Shown: positions 15,861-25,707, counted from the stretch's first letter. The stretch is DNA of 64,000 bases from Flagellimonas sp. S3867 (GCF_014698935.1 NZ_JACVMN010000001.1:496001-560000), one strand, 5' to 3'. Notes: generated by a model from the letters alone, not told the origin. Numbers and translations: made by a program.

Positions 15861-17060
15861 TTATTTCTTGATAAATGCAGGCAAGATCTCCTCTGCCGTC
15901 ATTCTCAGAGTACTGGGATAGCGATTATTATGACCAGTAGTCACAATTACAAGATCAAGGTCTTCAATTAAAATGATAAACTGTCCACCACCACCTTGAG
16001 CATTAGCGGTGAAGTAACTTTTATTATCAACTTTCAGATCTGCATTCCAACACAAATAACCATATCCTTCATTAGAGACACCTATAGAACCACCAAAGTA
16101 AATAGCATTATCGCCGGTATCAACAACCTTACTGGTAGCTTTGGTGATAAACGCCTCAGGAATCAGCTGTTCACCTTTCCATTTACCTTTATTTAAGGCC
16201 ATTATTCCAATTTTGGTCATGTCCCGTGATGTTATACTTATCCTCCAGCCAGATTGAGGTAGTCCACTTGGAGCAGCTGGCCAATCATAATTAGTGATCC
16301 CCATTTTGTCTAGGAATTCATTTTTTATAAAATCCTTAGCTGTCCCTGGTACGACAGCATCAATTACTTGCATCACTAATGCAGGTCCGGCACTATAACG
16401 AAACACCTTTGACTCTGGAGTTATAGGGTCACTATATTCAAACAGTGCTTGAACTTCTCCCTGCCCTTCTAACTTTTCTGGGTTTTTTTGCATTTTTTCT
16501 CGATTTTCATCACTAACATGAATGCCTGTCGTCATGGTTAATGCCTGATGCAATGTTGTTTTCTCTACGTCTTCAATAAATTTTGATGGATCCAGATCTT
16601 TCAAGAAACTGACCAAGGGCTTGTCTAGATCAGCCATAGTTAGATAACCGAGCTGGATTGCACGACCAAGCAACAAACCTGTGTAAGTTTTCGTCGCTGA
16701 AGCTTGCGGATGTGCTAAATTGATGCGGCCACGTGTATAATAAGATTCAAACAGGAGCTTCCCTTTATGAGCTATAAGAAAGCTATCGTAATTACCATAT
16801 TGATTGACAGCAATACCTCGAGCCAGCCTAAGAATCATCTCTTTATCACCACCATCAACGCCTAACTCTCCCAAGGGAATACCATCTTTTCTATCTTTTG
16901 GAGTTGTATCTATAAAAGCTTCTTTGAGCATTGGAATATCCCAGAATGAGGCCTTGGCTTCTTCAGCTGTAGCCTCCGGTGCGCGATGACCATTTTGTTG
17001 TGCAAAGACAGTGTTATATGACAGAAAGATTACGAGCATTAGAAATTGGGTAGTTCTCAT
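15861..17060 (-). CDS. Serine hydrolase, beta-lactamase class C/DD-peptidase fold
   Basis: 399 residues with a Sec signal (cleavage near VFA-QQ). The active-site SxxK is S121-A-T-K124, the second motif YSA is at 222-224, and TANAQGGGGQF stands at the place of the KTG box, with His replaced by Gln-Gly. Family PF00144 includes esterases and D-aminopeptidases, so a true beta-lactamase is not implied. Middle gene of the operon: 55 bp after the TolB-like gene and 23 bp before the PD40 lipoprotein gene, so it may work with propeller partners at the cell surface. Confidence 0.88.
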   Translation of the reverse strand: MRTTQFLMLVIFLSYNTVFAQQNGHRAPEATAEEAKASFWDIPMLKEAFIDTTPKDRKDGIPLGELGVDGGDKEMILRLARGIAVNQYGNYDSFLIAHKGKLLFESYYTRGRINLAHPQASATKTYTGLLLGRAIQLGYLTMADLDKPLVSFLKDLDPSKFIEDVEKTTLHQALTMTTGIHVSDENREKMQKNPEKLEGQGEVQALFEYSDPITPESKVFRYSAGPALVMQVIDAVVPGTAKDFIKNEFLDKMGITNYDWPAAPSGLPQSGWRISITSRDMTKIGIMALNKGKWKGEQLIPEAFITKATSKVVDTGDNAIYFGGSIGVSNEGYGYLCWNADLKVDNKSYFTANAQGGGGQFIILIEDLDLVIVTTGHNNRYPSTLRMTAEEILPAFIKK

Positions 17061-17115
17061 TTTCTATTTTATTTAATGGTTAGTACGTTTGAAATTTCCA
17101 GGCGTTCAGATAACT

Positions 17116-18069
17116 TCATTTTGTGAGGTGTCCATTAGCTATTTTCAACCATGCAGCCTGTCCCCCATTGGAGATTATTTTTTTCACTGAACTACCATCG
17201 GTATTCATCATATGAACATCTCTGTTTTCCCCCATTCTTGTGTGAAAAATTAGTTGAGAGCCATCAGGAGACCAAGAAGGCATAGAATCACGAAAATCAT
17301 TATATGTTAATCGTTTTTGATTGGAGCCATCTATATCCATCACATAAATTTCAAAATTTCCATCTCTATCAGACATAAAAGCAATTTGCTTTCCATCAGG
17401 AGATACATCTGGATGCCATTCTTTAGCCCCTTTATTATTTGTCAACCGAATGATATTTTCCCCATCAACATCTGCAATACTTATTGCACTACTCTTATCT
17501 TCAAATTCTTGAGAAAAGACAATTCTACCATCTGGGGTAAAAAAAGGATTACTCCCTTTTAGTGACTTTATTTGAGTCTGCTCGCTACCGTCTGAATTCA
17601 TAATCCAAATTTCGTATTGCCAAATTCCTTTAGAACCTTTATATTCTCTTGCAAAAACAATTTTTGTTCCATCAGGAGACCAATCAGGTGCATTATCCCA
17701 TTTGTTTTTTACATGCGTTAATCGTTTTCTATTCGTACCATCACTATTCATCGTATGAATAGACCATGTCTTCTTTTTATCATATTTTGCATAAAAAGCA
17801 ATCCGTTTTCCATTAGGAGACCAAGCTACATAACCACCATTTTCATTTGTGCTTTTAATAATTGGTCTGCCTTCAGTAGATCCTTGATAAATTTCTACAA
17901 TGCCCGATGATAATGCTGTATAGGCAATTGTAAGTGAAGTTGGTTTAGACTTTTCACTATTCTGACAATACAAATTGACAGATAGTAAAGTCAAAAAAAT
18001 GGACAAGATTTTTACTCGGTCGAGATTTTTAGTTCCCATTGAATTCTTTTTTTTAGTATGTTTTGGCAT
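17116..18069 (-). CDS. TolB-like PD40 propeller protein, exported
   Basis: 317 residues. An N-terminal hydrophobic segment (VKILSIFLTLLSVNLYC) indicates export; start is ATG 18069, with ATG 18039 an equally possible start nearer the signal. Repeated PD40 units, for example WSPNGKRIAFYAKYD, WSPDGTKIVFAREY, VSPDGKQIAFMSDRDG and WSPDGSQLIFHTR, each followed by an (I/V)..MN(S/T)DG turn, show a six-bladed TolB-like propeller. No N-terminal TolB domain is present. First gene of the operon with the serine hydrolase and the duplicated PD40 lipoprotein; divergent from the LytS-type kinase gene. Confidence 0.85.
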   Translation of the reverse strand: MPKHTKKKNSMGTKNLDRVKILSIFLTLLSVNLYCQNSEKSKPTSLTIAYTALSSGIVEIYQGSTEGRPIIKSTNENGGYVAWSPNGKRIAFYAKYDKKKTWSIHTMNSDGTNRKRLTHVKNKWDNAPDWSPDGTKIVFAREYKGSKGIWQYEIWIMNSDGSEQTQIKSLKGSNPFFTPDGRIVFSQEFEDKSSAISIADVDGENIIRLTNNKGAKEWHPDVSPDGKQIAFMSDRDGNFEIYVMDIDGSNQKRLTYNDFRDSMPSWSPDGSQLIFHTRMGENRDVHMMNTDGSSVKKIISNGGQAAWLKIANGHLTK

Positions 18070-18233
18070 ACACAGATTTATAACAGGCGTTTTTGATGCC
18101 TTTGTATCTCACAAAAGATGTATTTTTCTGTCATGTTTTCAATCTAAATTTTGTCAACTGCTCCATACCCTAATGAACTACTCTAAAAAGCCAATTTATA
18201 ATGGTTAGTTTGCATGAGTAAAACCAGATCAAA

Positions 18234-19925
18234 ATGAAGTTGAGGTCTTCATCTTATTTTCTTTTAGTGTGCTTTATACTATTTGCGAGTTCTTGCTCCC
18301 AAAGTGCAAATCCTGTTTTCAAAAGATATCGAACCGTATTTAAAATAGGGGATCAACAAGAATGGGCATCCAAAAACCTGAATGGTCAGCAATGGAAAAC
18401 ACACTTGACGTTGGTACCTGATGGTCAGGTTTTCTGGTCAAGGACACCCATCGATATCCTAAAAGCTCCAGAAGCCTTACAGCCTTATGGCCTTCGATTG
18501 GAAGCCTATGGCGAGTATGAAGTATTTTGGGACGGGGTTTTGATTGGTAAGAACGGAAACCCGGGACAGGAAGCAGATTTACCTCCTGAAGGTGAATTGT
18601 GGATTACCTTTAGCATTCCTACCCATTTGACCAATGAAGGTGAACATGTAATGGCCTTGCGGTTGAGTAATTATTATTATCCAGACCATATTGGTAATTA
18701 TGGGTTGCGGATAGATGATTACCATGACCTTTTAACCGACCGACTCATCCAAAACTCCTATATGCACGTTTTTGCGGGAGCTTTTCTTATCGCATCTATC
18801 TATTTTCTTTTTCTATTCTTAGGAAATAAAAAGGAATACCTCACACTTATTTTCAGCATTAGTTGTTTGTTCTTTTTTTGCTTAACAATGACCCACTTTG
18901 TGAGGACAACCATACCAATTCATTACAGCTTTCATGTTGTACGGTTAGAAGTTATTACTAGCCTAATGTTCGGTATCTCATTTTTGATTCCACTCTATTT
19001 CTCCATGCAGTTTCCCTTTCCCAAACGGAAAATCTTCTTAGGCATTTACACTGCTGTTCTTTTGTTTATATTTTCTATTGAACACCATTTATTTGATTAT
19101 ACAATTTTAAATATGGCTGTTAGCTTGTTGGTGTTTTCCATAGGCATAGTCGCTTATGGCGTATACAAGAGAGCAAAAGGCGCTCTTTTAGTACTACTTA
19201 CACTGCTCCTTTGCATATTCATTCGTTATACTGTTTCATTAAATGTTAGTCTATTCACGGGTTTTAGCCTAATTCTGCTTAACATGCTGTACTTACTTTC
19301 CTTGCGGATTAAAGAACAACGATTGGCTTATGAAAATTCTTTGGTCCAATCCACGCGCCTACGTTTGGAATTGCTGAAAAAAAACATTCAACCCCATTTT
19401 CTAATGAACACTTTAACTTCATTGATAGATTGGATAGAAGAGTCTCCTAAAAAAGGTGTTTTGTTCATAGAAGCCCTAGCCAAAGAATTTGACCTTTTGA
19501 ATCAGATAGAAAATAAAACATTGATTCCGATAACTCAGGAAATTGCCCTTTGCCGCACACATTTGGAGATAATGGAGTACCGCAAAGAAGTGAACTATTT
19601 CTGGGAAGAAGAGGGCATCGATATCAACGAAAAAATACCTCCCGGAATTCTACATACCTTGTTGGAAAACGGAATTACGCACAGCCTGCCCCTAAAAGAT
19701 AACAGTATCACATTTAAGTTGATTTTTGAAGTAAACAATCAGTTCAAGTCCTATACATTTTTAACGTTTGCTGGAGCAGTACGATCAGAACCAAGAAATA
19801 AAGCGGATGGTACTGGATTTAAATATATTAAGGCGCGGTTGACAGAAAGTTATCAGACAAAATGGGATTTTACCTCAGAACCTACCAGTCACGGTTGGAA
19901 AAACACCATAAAACTATATTCTTAA
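18234..19925 (+). CDS. LytS-type sensor histidine kinase with 7TM region
   Basis: 563 residues. The first 21 residues end FASSC, a possible lipoprotein signal, then a beta-rich extracytoplasmic part (about 25-175) of the 7TMR-DISM extracellular type, seven hydrophobic segments (about 180-355), and a His_kinase (PF06580) domain with NIQPHFLMNTL (H388). The N-box is LLENGITHS and the Gly-rich part DGTGFKYIKARL. The response regulator gene follows 4 bp after its stop. Ligand unknown; likely senses an envelope or small-molecule signal for the neighbouring operons. Confidence 0.9.
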   Translation: MKLRSSSYFLLVCFILFASSCSQSANPVFKRYRTVFKIGDQQEWASKNLNGQQWKTHLTLVPDGQVFWSRTPIDILKAPEALQPYGLRLEAYGEYEVFWDGVLIGKNGNPGQEADLPPEGELWITFSIPTHLTNEGEHVMALRLSNYYYPDHIGNYGLRIDDYHDLLTDRLIQNSYMHVFAGAFLIASIYFLFLFLGNKKEYLTLIFSISCLFFFCLTMTHFVRTTIPIHYSFHVVRLEVITSLMFGISFLIPLYFSMQFPFPKRKIFLGIYTAVLLFIFSIEHHLFDYTILNMAVSLLVFSIGIVAYGVYKRAKGALLVLLTLLLCIFIRYTVSLNVSLFTGFSLILLNMLYLLSLRIKEQRLAYENSLVQSTRLRLELLKKNIQPHFLMNTLTSLIDWIEESPKKGVLFIEALAKEFDLLNQIENKTLIPITQEIALCRTHLEIMEYRKEVNYFWEEEGIDINEKIPPGILHTLLENGITHSLPLKDNSITFKLIFEVNNQFKSYTFLTFAGAVRSEPRNKADGTGFKYIKARLTESYQTKWDFTSEPTSHGWKNTIKLYS

Positions 19926-19929
19926 GGAG

Positions 19930-20628
19930 ATGAACATTTTAATTGTTGAGGATGAATTAAGGATTGCCAAAAGAATAGAACGCATGACCCGTGATATTTT
20001 TGGAAATGCCTTACAATCGCTAAAGCATATAAATTCACTCCATGAAGCATTACAGTTCATTGATAACAACACATTGGACCTGGTGCTATTGGACTTAAAT
20101 CTTAACGGGGAAAATGGATTTCATCTTTTGACAAAGGCAGTATCTGAATCATTTCATACAATTGTCATTTCCGCTTATAAAGATCAGGCTATTACTGCTT
20201 TTGAACATGGAGTTTTAGATTTTGTACCCAAACCTTTTAACCAAACTAGGTTAGTGCAAGCCTTTAATAGGGCAAATGCAAAGGAAAAAGTAGAAAACAG
20301 CAAAATCAAGTTTTTGGCTGTAAAGAAAAAGGGCAGGATGCAACTAGTACCTATTGAAGATGTCATTTATATAAAAGGAGCTGGAGCCTATACCGAACTC
20401 TTCTTAACGAATGGAAGAAAAGAATTACATGATAAATCCCTCGAAAAACTGGAGCAGCTCTTGTCCTATTCTTTTGAACGCATACATAAATCATATTTGG
20501 CAAAGATGTCCGAGGTAAATCAAATTATCGTAGAATCCGGAAGTAAGTACATGGCCGAATTAAAAAATGGAACGCGTATCCCAATTGGAAGAACAAAATA
20601 CAAAGACCTAAAGGTGAAATGGCTTTAA
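19930..20628 (+). CDS. LytTR-family response regulator
   Basis: 232 residues. Receiver domain: acidic pocket IVEDE (7-8), phospho-acceptor D55 in LVLLDLNL, Thr/Ser switch ISAYK (81), K101 in FVPKPF. LytTR DNA-binding domain about 128-232 with VPIEDVIYIKGAGAYTELF and the closing RIHKSYLAKMSEVN and IPIGRTKYKDL motifs. A purine-rich ggag precedes the ATG by 2 bp, inside the overlap region with the kinase stop. It pairs with the kinase encoded directly upstream. Confidence 0.95.
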   Translation: MNILIVEDELRIAKRIERMTRDIFGNALQSLKHINSLHEALQFIDNNTLDLVLLDLNLNGENGFHLLTKAVSESFHTIVISAYKDQAITAFEHGVLDFVPKPFNQTRLVQAFNRANAKEKVENSKIKFLAVKKKGRMQLVPIEDVIYIKGAGAYTELFLTNGRKELHDKSLEKLEQLLSYSFERIHKSYLAKMSEVNQIIVESGSKYMAELKNGTRIPIGRTKYKDLKVKWL

Positions 20629-20666
20629 TTTAAGGAATAGAAGAAAATTAGTAATTATATCCTTTT

Positions 20667-20742
20667 CATAAACTTTTGACTCCCCTACTATCCTCTTCCT
20701 ATTTTCGAGCTTCGAAGGATTCACCTGTGGTTTAGTAAAAAA
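20667..20742 (+). repeat. Dispersed 75-bp intergenic repeat, copy B
   Basis: CTCCCCTACTATCCT and GAGCTTCGAAGGATTCA followed by GGTTTAGTAAAA; matches copy A at 12173-12250 over its length with scattered changes and one small insertion. A palindromic TTCGAGCTTCGAA core is included. Confidence 0.55.
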
Positions 20743-20830
20743 GCATCATATCTCGCTCCATTTCTCTTGTATAAACCTCGTGAATCTTGAATGAATTTGG
20801 CTTTATCAGGGCCACGACTCCAACCCACAA

Positions 20831-20864
20831 CAAAAAACACCTGCCACAATGATGGGCAGGTGTT
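20831..20864 (-). terminator. Rho-independent terminator of haem lipoprotein gene
   Basis: Read on the minus strand: AACACCTGCC, loop, GGCAGGTGTT, then TTTTTTG. Perfect 10-bp stem 64 bp downstream of the stop at 20928. Confidence 0.85.
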
Positions 20865-20927
20865 CGATTGTGTTACAAAACTAATTATATAAAGTTAACA
20901 TTTGCTTATTGGTACTTGTAAGCATTT

Positions 20928-22376
20928 TTATTGAACACTAGCCGTGGCTTCCGCCTTTTGTTTCATAGCTGCTTCCCACATGGGTATGGCCTTAAAGGAA
21001 GTGACCATGTCATAATCCAGACCTATTTGACCAGGCCCGCCGTCCATTGGCGTTTTTCCGTCATTGCTCTGAAACCATTTCATCCAATCCTGGGATCCCG
21101 GGTCGTATACTTCAAGGGCATCCCCTATCTGTTTTGGTGGAAATGGGGCCGGCATCAAGAAAGATTTACTTTTATATTGCGCGCTACTATGGCACCCAAG
21201 GCATCCCACTGTTGCCAATGCATCATATTTTACCTTGCTTGTGGTGATGGCTGGAGCAACTACAGCGCCATCATTTGGCCCGGACAAACGTCCGTCCCAA
21301 CCCAACGTGCTTCTTGCATAATCCGGAGTGTTCATATTGATCCAATTTTGGGACAAGCTTGGATTGACCGTAACTGGAGGGATCAAAGCTGATTGATTTA
21401 GGTTGATTACATCAGGATTATCTCCCCAAGTGGCTCCAAGTGGCACCATTTTATCCCAGGCATCATTTCCCGGAGCATTTTTGTCATAGACCAGGGTACT
21501 GAACACCCAACCTGTTTGCGGTGCGGCCTGGCTATCTTTAACAATAATATCGAACTGCATTAGATACAGGTCCATCATCTTGGGTTCCCCTCCGGTAGGC
21601 TGTCCGGTTGCTGGATCAACATCTGTGTAAACGGTCCAAGTGGCGGCACTCTCCATTGGTGACCATTCTTCGCCAGATGCGGTAACAAATGCAAATTTTA
21701 CAATAACACTGCCCTCAATATATTGGGCTGCATCTACATCCGATAGATTCGGGTTTTCTGCACCATACAGATCGGCACCCCAAATCCTGTTAAGTGTCAC
21801 GGCCGAAGTGGCATCATATAAAGTATACACAAATGTGGTAAGGTTGATGTCTTGTTCCGCCAGTGTACCTGCATTAAATTCCGAACCTACATACATTCCA
21901 TGAATCGGTTCTCGTTGTGTTCCCAGCCATATAGATTGCCACCAAGGCATTGTTTTATCGTTCCAGTTGTTATAGTCAAATATGAGCTTGTGCATATCGG
22001 CCGAAACATATTCCTTTAGAGCATTTACATAGGCCAAAGAATTGTTTTGGGTTATGAGTCCGTCGTTGGTCACTTTTTTCCATGGAAAATCAGCTGGCGG
22101 AGGTGCTTCTACAGGATAATCATGCTTAAGATCAAAAGAAGGCCCGGTATAACCTTCAGGCAGGGTGAGATATGAATTAAGAAAAGGGTCTATCTCATTT
22201 ACATAGGTATGTTGGTTTATGCCCCTTTTGCCAACCAAGGCAATAGTTTTTAGTTCTTGTTTTTCTTCTTGGACTTTGTCCACTTGTTTGTCTGCCTTGG
22301 GTTTACAGGTAATGACCAAGCATGATAGCACTGCTAAACATATAGATTTTGACCCTGCACTGATTTTAGCTTTCAT
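20928..22376 (-). CDS. Monohaem cytochrome-like lipoprotein
   Basis: 482 residues. The signal ends SCLVITC (C24). The body is not recognised as a named domain; it has many Trp/Tyr-rich strands (KLIFDYNNWNDKTMPWWQ) and Asp/Gly loops. Near residue 392 a single CLGCH haem-binding site is followed by SSAQYKSKSFLMP, which may provide a Met ligand. No gene near it encodes an evident redox partner. A strong terminator follows. A role as an electron carrier or haem-bearing surface protein is inferred. Confidence 0.75.
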   Translation of the reverse strand: MKAKISAGSKSICLAVLSCLVITCKPKADKQVDKVQEEKQELKTIALVGKRGINQHTYVNEIDPFLNSYLTLPEGYTGPSFDLKHDYPVEAPPPADFPWKKVTNDGLITQNNSLAYVNALKEYVSADMHKLIFDYNNWNDKTMPWWQSIWLGTQREPIHGMYVGSEFNAGTLAEQDINLTTFVYTLYDATSAVTLNRIWGADLYGAENPNLSDVDAAQYIEGSVIVKFAFVTASGEEWSPMESAATWTVYTDVDPATGQPTGGEPKMMDLYLMQFDIIVKDSQAAPQTGWVFSTLVYDKNAPGNDAWDKMVPLGATWGDNPDVINLNQSALIPPVTVNPSLSQNWINMNTPDYARSTLGWDGRLSGPNDGAVVAPAITTSKVKYDALATVGCLGCHSSAQYKSKSFLMPAPFPPKQIGDALEVYDPGSQDWMKWFQSNDGKTPMDGGPGQIGLDYDMVTSFKAIPMWEAAMKQKAEATASVQ

Positions 22377-22507
22377 AATTTTTGTTTTTAGAGTTAGTTA
22401 TGCGCCGAAATTGGGTGATGGCTACATTTCGGCATTCGGTTGTTGTAATTGCAATCGGGGAAATAAAAATCTCGAGGGGTAATCAATATACTGATTATCA
22501 GCGTAAA

Positions 22508-22552
22508 AGAATTGCACGGAAACCTTAGAAATTCAAGGGTTTTTACCCAATT
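22508..22552 (+). repeat. Direct repeat copy 3 (diverged)
   Basis: AATTGCAC, then an almost palindromic AAACCTTAGAAATTC-AAGGGTTT (22520-22542). It shares TTAGAAATTC with copies at 12097 and 9480. Confidence 0.45.
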
Positions 22553-22637
22553 TCCAATGACATTTTTGGTTTGTCCATTATAAAGGTTTCCCTTGCCGAA
22601 GGCGCCCCGGACCATTTAATTTTAGCTCTTTTGTGAA

Positions 22638-23543
22638 CTAACGCCATCTTACCAAAGAGAATCCAATACCAAAAGTGGTCTGTTTGTGGTTGTAATCAAT
22701 AAGGCTCTCACCATAGCCATGAAATACCTGCGCATGTAGGTGCAGATAATCCAGAATTTGAATTGCGTAATCCAAACGGAGGCTGCCCCTGTTTTCGTTA
22801 CCCCCATTAAGGGAATGTCGTAGAGCAAGGCTTATATTGTGCCTGTTCTTGGAAAAGGCGCTAAGTAATTCGGCGCGGCCTACGTAATTTTCAATGTTTG
22901 GATTGTTGTCATCTATAGTATCTTCCTGAAGGCGTATCCAAGGGTTGAGGACTATGCTCCAATTTTCGGATTCCCAACCCGCTTGGAACATTACACGGTT
23001 CCAACTCCTTGAAAACGGATTGGACCTCCCATTGCTTTGATGATTGAATCCGATAGCCATATAAACCCCGTCAAGTCCTAAAAATTTATATTCCATAGGT
23101 AGTACCATGAGTACTTCGGGCTCATAATTTGTCTCTCTGAAAGGTCTAGAAATAAGTGCATTATAAAATTGCCATTTAGATAACTGGGTATAGGCCACCC
23201 AGAGGTCCACCTTTTGTTTCTTGTTTTTGAACAAACGCACCATCCTTGTCTTAAAACTTAATTGAAAGGTAAGCTCTGCCTTAATATATTCAGTAGGCGT
23301 AGCGATCACGTTCAATGGGTTATCGCTCTGTGGTAAGTTGTTTATGTTGTCGGTATGGTTAACCCCCAAAACATACACAGGTTTGTACGGAAGTACCCTA
23401 AAGGTCTTGGCACTGTCATTTTTAATCAACCAACGTTCACTCAGGCTTGAGCCATCTAGCACCATTAATTGCTTTTGCTGCTGACCATAAACATGACCAC
23501 ACAATAGCATACCCAGTAAAACAATTGAAAATTTGTATTTCAT
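22638..23543 (-). CDS. pldA: Outer-membrane phospholipase A (PldA/OMPLA)
   Basis: 301 residues: signal peptide (cleavage near YGQQ), then a beta-barrel ending in a C-terminal aromatic strand FGIGFSLVRWR. The active-site block GFNHQSNGRS (H168-Q-S170-N171-G172) is the OMPLA signature, matching the catalytic His-x-Ser of E. coli PldA. Calcium-dependent phospholipase A1/A2 activity on outer-membrane phospholipids is known for the family. The gene stands alone; no operon partners seen. Confidence 0.9.
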   Translation of the reverse strand: MKYKFSIVLLGMLLCGHVYGQQQKQLMVLDGSSLSERWLIKNDSAKTFRVLPYKPVYVLGVNHTDNINNLPQSDNPLNVIATPTEYIKAELTFQLSFKTRMVRLFKNKKQKVDLWVAYTQLSKWQFYNALISRPFRETNYEPEVLMVLPMEYKFLGLDGVYMAIGFNHQSNGRSNPFSRSWNRVMFQAGWESENWSIVLNPWIRLQEDTIDDNNPNIENYVGRAELLSAFSKNRHNISLALRHSLNGGNENRGSLRLDYAIQILDYLHLHAQVFHGYGESLIDYNHKQTTFGIGFSLVRWR

Positions 23544-23996
23544 ACGCTGATTTTTATTCTAAATGATTTGATCTATGGTCACAATTTTGTTTTAATACCC
23601 TTAAACAGGTGTTTTTGGGGACTATAGAAGTTTGCAATTTGTATACATCGATATATGTCAAATTTCTACTATTTATTGGGGAAACAAAGCAAAGAGAAAA
23701 CCTTGCGTTTTAAATTTAAGGAATAGTACCATAACCTCGTTGCTTAAAAGCCCCAAACTTCGGTGTTATACCCATTTCAAAGGGTTTTGGGAAGTAAGTT
23801 TTGCGTCTCTCGGGCCAACCCTTCACCTAACATTTCAGTTTTATTCCATCCAAACAAAGAAAACCAATGCGAGAACATTATAATACAATTTTTAATTAAC
23901 CTGGAATAGATTTACGCTATAAAGTCTTAATACTCAGTGTATGTAATTTAATTTTTAACGACTAAGCAAATTATAACCAATACAAAAAATCTATCC
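23544..23996. other. Intergenic stretch without identified features
   Basis: 453 bases between divergent genes. An 83-codon frame at 23632-23883 has no start context or plausible protein pattern. No hairpin terminator or palindrome of note was seen; it probably carries the two divergent promoters. Confidence 0.5.
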
Positions 23997-24701
23997 ATGC
24001 TTAAAAAAAAACATTTTGTTCTGTTGTTCATACTCTTTCTGGGTTTTTCCGCAGAAGTTATAGCGCAAAAAGCGAAGTATTTTAACTATAGCGAAATTAG
24101 GGATCCCAAAGCAGATGATAATCTTATCCCTCTTGAAAAAGGGAACAATCCACAAGTTATTACTTGGCAAACAGTTGAGCAGTATACACAGATTATTGAA
24201 GACCTAAAACAAAAAGGCTATACAATAGTAGGTATGTACTTAGGCCATCCTTCATTCAAGACCTCTTTGAATAAAAAGAGAGCTATTGCTGCAGCAAAAA
24301 AAGCGAAAGCAACTATAATAGTTTCAAATGGCTTTATCTCAAGCACATGTTACGCAATGCAGAAAGTGAAACCAAAACCTATTGTTAATGTTGCGCCTGC
24401 GGCTACAGGACAAGTTTCTGGTAAGATAAAACTTGGTGTGTCATTACGTGATCTTACACTTGAAGAACGTACTGATATAGAGCGTAATAAAGGTGCATTT
24501 GTTGTTGATGTCATAGAAGACACTCCTGCATTTGAATCAAACATCATTCCCGGAGATGTCTTAATAAAAATTCATGGACTTCAAGTGAAAGATGCTAATC
24601 AGGCAATACTATTAATTAATGCAATAGATACCAATGAAGATTTAAAAGTAACCGTTTTCCGAAAAGGTGGACTTAGAGAGCTAGTGGTGAAATTTAATTA
24701 A
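23997..24701 (+). CDS. Exported PDZ-domain protein
   Basis: 234 residues: signal peptide (cleavage near VIAQ), a linker domain of about 100 residues (includes a helix VEQYTQIIEDLKQKG and an Ala/Lys-rich helix), then a PDZ domain, about 141-230, with LGVSLRDL, carboxylate loop, GAFVVDVIEDTPAFES and NIIPGDVLIKIHGL. No protease domain accompanies it. PDZ proteins of this size act as adaptors in the periplasm; the partner is unknown. Confidence 0.8.
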   Translation: MLKKKHFVLLFILFLGFSAEVIAQKAKYFNYSEIRDPKADDNLIPLEKGNNPQVITWQTVEQYTQIIEDLKQKGYTIVGMYLGHPSFKTSLNKKRAIAAAKKAKATIIVSNGFISSTCYAMQKVKPKPIVNVAPAATGQVSGKIKLGVSLRDLTLEERTDIERNKGAFVVDVIEDTPAFESNIIPGDVLIKIHGLQVKDANQAILLINAIDTNEDLKVTVFRKGGLRELVVKFN

Positions 24702-24897
24702 TGTTATTTTCCAAAGACCTCGATGGTTATAGCCCCTATTGATGCCATGATCAAGAAAAATGGTGCGCTGGAGGATTCTGTAAGTGACAATTAACAACTG
24801 ATTTTCAATAAGATGATATTAATCATTTGATATTTATCATTTGAATCGGAAATTATGTCAATCCTGTTCAACATGGTGTCACTAAAATTTAACTGTC

Positions 24898-25644
24898 ATG
24901 AATCCATTTTTCTTTCTCTACATTCTCCTTGCTTTATTTTTACTTGCTGGAATACGCATTGTTTTTGAATACAAAAGAGCTTTAAAATTTCGATTTGGAA
25001 AATACGTTAAAACCCTGCAACCAGGCTTCCGTTGGATCATACCACTTGTAGAAACCATTCAAGTAGTGGATATTCGAGTGATTACCATTAACATTGTCTC
25101 CCAAGAAGTGATGACAGAAGACAATGTACCCTGTAGTATTGATGGGGTGGTCTTTTTTAAGATCAATGATCCCGAAAAAGCTGTTTTGGAAGTAGAAGAA
25201 TACCATTTTGCCATCACTCAGCTGGCGCAAGCAGCACTCCGCGATGTTTGCGGAAAAGTGGAACTGGATACCATTCTCTCTAAACGTGAGGAAATGGGCA
25301 AGAACATCAAGAATATTGTTGAGACGGAAACCCATCACTGGGGTATAGAAATCATTGATGTAAAAATCAAAGACATCCAATTGCCGGAAAACATGAAACG
25401 GATGATGGCCAACCAAGCTGAGGCGGAACGTTCCAGAAGGGCCCGTATTATACTTGCAGAGGCGGAGGACCAGGCTGCTGGAAAGCTTTTGGCAGCTGGT
25501 CTACAGATAGATAAATCGCCCTCTGCCATCAAATTAAGGCTCTATCAGACCTTGTCAAACATTGCCTCTGAAAAAAACTCCACCATTCTATTCCCGTTTC
25601 CTGAGGAGGTATTACCCAAAAAGTCTAAAGAAACCGATAGTTAA
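24898..25644 (+). CDS. Stomatin/slipin-like SPFH (band 7) membrane protein
   Basis: 248 residues: one N-terminal hydrophobic segment (5-20), then an SPFH domain: ALKFRFGKYVKTLQPGFRWIIP, VDIRVITINIVSQEVMTEDN, AQAALRDVCGKVELDTILSKRE, and a charged helix AEAERSRRARIILAEAE, all diagnostic of slipins. These form ring-shaped oligomers in the inner membrane and commonly work with an NfeD protein, not encoded here. C-terminal tail ends in a short charged stretch. Monocistronic in this window. Confidence 0.92.
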   Translation: MNPFFFLYILLALFLLAGIRIVFEYKRALKFRFGKYVKTLQPGFRWIIPLVETIQVVDIRVITINIVSQEVMTEDNVPCSIDGVVFFKINDPEKAVLEVEEYHFAITQLAQAALRDVCGKVELDTILSKREEMGKNIKNIVETETHHWGIEIIDVKIKDIQLPENMKRMMANQAEAERSRRARIILAEAEDQAAGKLLAAGLQIDKSPSAIKLRLYQTLSNIASEKNSTILFPFPEEVLPKKSKETDS

Positions 25645-25707
25645 CTTGGGCCTGTCCTTTTCTAAGCGTAAAATTCAATTGCATAATACGGGATGAATAA
25701 AAACTCC

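Noticed and set aside
15861-17060. Antibiotic resistance beta-lactamase
   Set aside because: The fold is shared by esterases and peptidases and the third motif is not the KTG of class C enzymes.
23632-23883. 83-codon plus-strand frame in a long gap
   Set aside because: Cys/Ser/Phe-rich with no start context or pattern of a folded protein; looks like chance in non-coding DNA.
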